Shown here piece after piece: positions 60,784 to 64,000 of a stretch of DNA of 64,000 bases. Made by a program: the position numbers and the translations under genes. Within the stretch, counting starts at the first letter, position 1. Each line of letters begins with the position of its first letter. Under the pieces are notes generated by a model that was not told where the DNA came from, ran no database searches, and worked only from the letters and a program-made list of their open reading frames with translations. Source of the stretch: Myxococcales bacterium (GTDB taxonomy: Bacteria > Myxococcota_A > Bradymonadia > UBA7976 > UBA1532); assembly GCA_020633435.1 (NCBI GenBank), contig JACKDP010000010.1, forward strand, positions 1-64,000, read 5' to 3'.

Positions 60784-62880
60784 ATGGATGACCGCCCTGG
60801 GCGTCGGCGCGCCCGGCTCCCCCTGCTCCTCGCGCTGTCGGCAGCGCTCCTCCCGGCCTGCAAGAGCGACCCGGCCCCCGCCGGCGCGGGCCCCGCCAGC
60901 ACCGCCTCCGCCGCCGCGGGCGCCAAGGCGGCCGCCCCGGCCGATGAAGCCACCGCCTTCAGCAAGTCCGCGAAAGCGCTGGGCTATCTGCCCGCCGAGA
61001 CGCTCGCCCTCGCCGTCACCGCGGATCCGGGCGACCTCGCGCGCCGCCTCGGCCGCGACGCCGTGGTGAAGGCCATCCCCGAGCTCTACGCCAAGGCGGC
61101 CACCGAGGTGCGCGAGCACACCGGCACCGATCTCCTCGATCCCGACCGCTGGCCCGACATCGGCGTCGATCCCCACGGCCCGGCCGGCACCTTCTTCCTG
61201 GGCGCCCGCGACTCGGGCGGCTTCTTCTTCAGCTACCTGGCCGAAGAGAAGCTCGTGGGGATGCTCAAGAAGGTCGGCGGCGACCGCGTCGAGGTCCGCA
61301 CCGTCGGCGACGCGAAGCTGGTCGGCCCCCCGCGCCGCGACCCCGTCCTCGTCCTGCGCGGCGGCGTCGGCTTCATCGTCGTCGGGCGTCGCCTCTGGGC
61401 GGAGGCCTGGGCCCATGAGATCGCCGGCATGACGCCCGAGCGCTCCCTGGCCCAGGACGCCGAGTTCCTGCAGGCCACCAAGGCGCTGCGCTTCGGCCGC
61501 GACGCCTCGGGCTTCGTGGCCACCCAGCGCATCGGCGACTTCGTGATCGACGCCATCAGCCGCCAGGAGGGAGCGGCGGTGCTGGACCGCTTCATCGAGG
61601 CGGCCCGCCAGCGCGGCGACGAGGAGTCCGTGGCCGAGTTCATGGAGCGCAAGGAGCGCAAGGGCCGGGCCCGGGACCGCATCGCCGCGGGGGCCATCAA
61701 GGCGATCATCATCGGCGGCATGGGCCCGCTGACGCTCGGCGCCCGCGTCGAGGACGACGTCGTCCGCGTCCGCCTCGACATGGGCCTCGGCGAGGGCGCC
61801 CTGCCGCGCCGCGTCCTGCTCGCCGGCGGCGAGGCCAGCCCGCTGGCGGCCCTGGCCGGCCCCGACCACCTGTTCCTGCTCGGCGGCCACGTCAACGTCG
61901 ACGGCGCCATCGGGCTCATCCGCAGCGTCGCGCTGGCCGTGGGCGAGGCCGACGACCTGGAGCGCGACCGCCGCCGCTTCGAGGAGGAGATGGGCTTCGA
62001 TCCCGAGGCCGGCCTGCTGCGGGCGCTGGACGGCAAGGTCGGGTTCGCCCTGGTGGAGCAGGACCCGAAGGCCCAGGACGAGAAGCGCCTGGGCATGGTC
62101 GCCTACGGGGGCGTGGCGAACGCCGCCGCCCTCGACAAGTCGCTGGCCGCGATGGCCGAGCACCGCGAGCTGAAGGGCCTGTTCAGCGCCGTGCCCGGCG
62201 GCTACCGGCTCAGCCCGCCCGACTGGCACGCCGTCGAGATCCGCACCGGCGCCCGCCTGACGATCACCACGGACCTCGCGGCGCTGGAGCGCAAGACCAC
62301 CGACGGCATGGCGGCGGCCCTGAGCGCCCTGCTCACGCAGCCCGGCCTCTCGGCGCTCGGCGCCCTCGACATCGCCCGGGTCGTGAAGCTCACGATGCTG
62401 CGCGGCGGCGACTGGGAGCCCCCCATGCCCGAGCTGCAGAGCGACACCCCGGAGGCGCAGGCCGCGCTCAAGGCGTGGCAGGCCATCCAGGACGAGCTGA
62501 CGGCGAACCGCAAGGCGCGCGAGGCCAGCGCTGCCGAGATCGTCGACCGCATGATCTCGCCCCTCGGCCACCTGGCGGCCGCCGCGCGGCTGACGGAGCA
62601 TGGCCTCGAGATCGAGGGCGGCTTCTTCATGCGGCAGAGCACGGTGCCGCAGGCCATGGCGTCCCTGGCCCGCGAGGCCGCCGCCATGGAGGCGATGCAG
62701 CGCGAGGCCAACCGCAAGAGCGAGGACCTCTACCGGCGCCTCGGCGAGGCCCGCGAGCGGCTGCAGGCGGCCGACGGCCCCACGAAGGCCATCAGGGACG
62801 AGGCGATCATCGACGACGACGACGGCAAGGACGCCCCCGCCCCGCGCGACGAGCCGCCGAGCGACGACAAGATGGAGTGA
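60784..62880 (+). CDS. Large lipoprotein, 698 aa, unknown fold
   Basis: The start follows GAGGAGG. The signal peptide (PLLLALSAALLPAC) is followed by Ala/Pro linker sequence and a mature part without membrane segments. Segments such as 'SAKALGYLPAETLALAVTAD', 'GFIVVGRRLWAEAWAHEIAG', 'GDFVIDAISRQEGAAVLDRF' and 'LTEHGLEIEGGFFMRQS' suggest repeated alpha/beta domains like those of DUF3352-type lipoproteins. The C-terminal 70 residues are helical and charged, ending in an acidic tail. I do not recognise it with certainty. It is divergent from the Asp-rich giant. Confidence 0.78.
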   Translation: MDDRPGRRRARLPLLLALSAALLPACKSDPAPAGAGPASTASAAAGAKAAAPADEATAFSKSAKALGYLPAETLALAVTADPGDLARRLGRDAVVKAIPELYAKAATEVREHTGTDLLDPDRWPDIGVDPHGPAGTFFLGARDSGGFFFSYLAEEKLVGMLKKVGGDRVEVRTVGDAKLVGPPRRDPVLVLRGGVGFIVVGRRLWAEAWAHEIAGMTPERSLAQDAEFLQATKALRFGRDASGFVATQRIGDFVIDAISRQEGAAVLDRFIEAARQRGDEESVAEFMERKERKGRARDRIAAGAIKAIIIGGMGPLTLGARVEDDVVRVRLDMGLGEGALPRRVLLAGGEASPLAALAGPDHLFLLGGHVNVDGAIGLIRSVALAVGEADDLERDRRRFEEEMGFDPEAGLLRALDGKVGFALVEQDPKAQDEKRLGMVAYGGVANAAALDKSLAAMAEHRELKGLFSAVPGGYRLSPPDWHAVEIRTGARLTITTDLAALERKTTDGMAAALSALLTQPGLSALGALDIARVVKLTMLRGGDWEPPMPELQSDTPEAQAALKAWQAIQDELTANRKAREASAAEIVDRMISPLGHLAAAARLTEHGLEIEGGFFMRQSTVPQAMASLAREAAAMEAMQREANRKSEDLYRRLGEARERLQAADGPTKAIRDEAIIDDDDGKDAPAPRDEPPSDDKME

Positions 62881-62911
62881 CCCCCCTTCGATGCACGCCG
62901 CAGCTTTCTCG

Positions 62912-62940
62912 TTGACTTAGCGCGCGGGTGCATATATGCT
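62912..62940 (+). promoter_or_regulatory. Sigma-70-type promoter with overlapping 10-bp palindrome
   Basis: TTGACT (62912-62917) and TATGCT (62935-62940) are 17 bases apart, close to the consensus spacing. The perfect palindrome GCATATATGC (62930-62939) overlaps the -10. It is 23 bases before the GTG of the NrtR-like regulator, which suggests autoregulation. Confidence 0.55.
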
Positions 62941-62962
62941 TCGGGCATCGAAGGAGATGCCC

Positions 62963-63724
62963 GTGGCCCACGACGACGACGACACCCCGGATCCCGAAGA
63001 GGTCGCCTTCCTCGCGGCCTACGACCCAGGCGCCTTCGAGCGCCCGTCGGTCGCCGTCGACGTCGCCCTCCTCTCCGCTTTCGACGGCGCGCTCCACGCC
63101 CTGCTGCTGCGGCGCGACCAGCACCCCCACCGCGGCCGGTGGGCGCTGCCGGGGGGCTTCATCCGCATGGACGAGTCGCTGGAGGAGGCCGCCGGGCGCC
63201 TCCTGCGCGACAAGGCCTCGCTGGCCCAGGTCTTCGTCGAGCAGCTCTTCACCTTCGGCGACCCCGACCGCGACCCCCGCATGCGGGTCCTGGCCGTCGC
63301 CTACTACGCCCTCGTCCACCCGGCCCGGTTCAAGGAGGCCCTCGAGACGGTCGAGGGCCTGGAGCTCGGCCGCCTGGTGGTCCCGTGGGAGGGCGAGACG
63401 GGCGGCCCCGTCGAGGTCGAGGGCCCCCACGGCGGCGACCGGCCCATGGCCTTCGACCACGCCGACATCCTCGGCATGGCCGTCAAGCGCATCCGCGGCA
63501 AGCTGGACTACTCGCCCATCGGCTTCCAGCTCCTGCCGCCCAACTTCACCCTCCGCGAGCTGCAGGAGGTCCACGAGACCATCCTGGCGCGGCCCCTGAA
63601 CAAGGACTCCTTCCGTCGACGCATGCTGGCCACGGGCCTGCTGGAGGCGACGGGGGAGCGCGAGCACGCGGTGGGACACCGCCCGGCGGAGCTGTACCGG
63701 TTCGTCCGGCGCTCCGCGGTCTAG
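62963..63724 (+). CDS. NrtR-like regulator (degenerate Nudix fold plus winged helix)
   Basis: This 253-aa protein has a Nudix-type fold near residues 25-170. The Nudix box is degenerate: GGFIRMDESLEEAAGRLLRD lacks the REUxEE glutamates needed for hydrolysis. A C-terminal winged-helix part follows ('LDYSPIGFQLLPPNFTLREL', 'NKDSFRRRMLATGLLEATGE'). This is the layout of NrtR, a repressor of NAD synthesis and salvage genes that senses ADP-ribose. I chose the GTG at 62963 (AAGGAG six bases before); the ATG at 62957 leaves no spacing. No nad gene is next to it in the window. Confidence 0.85.
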   Translation: MAHDDDDTPDPEEVAFLAAYDPGAFERPSVAVDVALLSAFDGALHALLLRRDQHPHRGRWALPGGFIRMDESLEEAAGRLLRDKASLAQVFVEQLFTFGDPDRDPRMRVLAVAYYALVHPARFKEALETVEGLELGRLVVPWEGETGGPVEVEGPHGGDRPMAFDHADILGMAVKRIRGKLDYSPIGFQLLPPNFTLRELQEVHETILARPLNKDSFRRRMLATGLLEATGEREHAVGHRPAELYRFVRRSAV

Positions 63725-63822
63725 CGGGCAGTCGAGCAGTCTCTGACCCCCGGGCCCTGCGGGGTCCGGCGTCCCAGCCTGGGCGCACGCCCCCCGTGCG
63801 CCCGCCCGAGAAGGAGGTCACC

Positions 63823-64000
63823 ATGGCCGAGATCCGCCGGTTCCTCTGGATGCGCCACCTGCGCAGCGAGAACTCCATGCAGGCCCTGCGCTTTCGCAAG
63901 GGCCGCCTCGTGGCCAGCGGCCGCGGCATGGCGTTCTGGTTCTACCCCATGAGCACCAGCGTCGCCGAGGTCCCCCTCGACGACCGCGAGCTCACCTTCC
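63823..64000 (+). CDS. Partial SPFH/Band-7-like protein, N-terminus only
   Basis: The ATG at 63823 follows AAGGAGG. The 59 residues visible start MAEIRRFLWMRHLRSENSMQ and continue 'GRLVASGRGMAFWFYPMSTS'. This resembles the N-terminus of an SPFH-domain protein family seen in Myxococcota, where an N-terminal signal or membrane-like segment precedes the Band 7 domain. It is cut by the window end, so the body is not visible. It is about 100 bases after the NrtR-like gene on the same strand. Confidence 0.6.
   Translation, partial: MAEIRRFLWMRHLRSENSMQALRFRKGRLVASGRGMAFWFYPMSTSVAEVPLDDRELTF

Noticed and set aside
55120..62880. A 2586-codon open frame on the plus strand
   Set aside because: From 55120 to about 60600 it lies opposite the Asp-rich repeat lipoprotein and reads His/Val/Gly-rich nonsense. 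The real plus-strand gene begins at 60784. The long open frame follows from GC-rich codon bias and repetition.
63172..63240. An active Nudix hydrolase
   Set aside because: The box lacks the REUxEE glutamates and the protein has a C-terminal winged-helix part, so a regulator is more likely.

Overview
The window is very GC-rich, has strong G/C third-position bias, and is crowded with lipoproteins carrying Asp-, Cys- and Ala/Pro-rich low-complexity regions. Together with an AgmX/PglI-type C-terminal domain protein, 'DNDGDG' calcium-type repeats, EGF- and fibrinogen-like surface modules and a contractile injection system, this points to a Myxococcota-like (former deltaproteobacterial) chromosome. 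No rRNA, tRNA, CRISPR array, plasmid or phage-head genes were seen.

Left part (124-18077, all minus strand): an extracellular contractile injection system (eCIS, PVC/Afp-like) read from right to left. The order is DUF4255 tail-cap protein, sheath 1, tube 1, a small tail-assembly protein, a DUF6760-like peptide, sheath 2, tube 2 with a 125-residue Ala-rich tail, a broken 4.1 kb Ala/Pro/Arg-rich gene, a LysM tube/baseplate adaptor, a gp27/gpD-like hub, a twin zinc-ribbon protein, a gp25-like wedge, a 999-aa gp6/J-like baseplate protein, a gpI-like protein with a PASTA domain, and a 523-aa protein of unknown role. Several genes overlap by ATGA or GTGA. No gp5-type spike, PAAR tip, tape measure or AAA+ ATPase is visible; some may lie left of the window.

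Middle (18249-30187): divergent from the eCIS, a pair of paralogous lipoproteins is coupled to an RluA-type pseudouridine synthase. Housekeeping and envelope genes follow: a Ppx/GppA phosphatase coupled to a Fur-family regulator, hemB, a single-pass coiled-coil membrane protein, an M15 peptidase, a YyaL-type thioredoxin-fold lipoprotein, an L,D-transpeptidase and MsrB.

30331-45080: mostly secreted or surface lipoproteins. They include a 1321-aa multidomain protein with two CxxCH haem motifs and three lipoproteins whose reading frame is broken inside simple repeats near the N-terminus. Among them sit a REP-associated (Y1) transposase-like gene with a nearby 75-bp duplicated hairpin repeat, a MAPEG protein, and a NarL-type two-component pair.

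45081-64000: a UvrD/Rep-like helicase, a DUF6918-like protein, TldD/TldE, a CDP-alcohol phosphatidyltransferase, a Cys-repeat mini-lipoprotein, an overlapping operon (ECF sigma factor, acidic protein, MscS-like channel, LCM-type methyltransferase), a 1756-aa lipoprotein of about 25 Asp-rich repeats and six beta-sandwich modules, another large lipoprotein, an NrtR-like regulator with a readable promoter, and the start of an SPFH/Band-7-like gene.

Frame breaks are concentrated in low-complexity genes while most long genes are intact. Whether they are assembly errors, decay or phase variation cannot be settled from this sequence alone.
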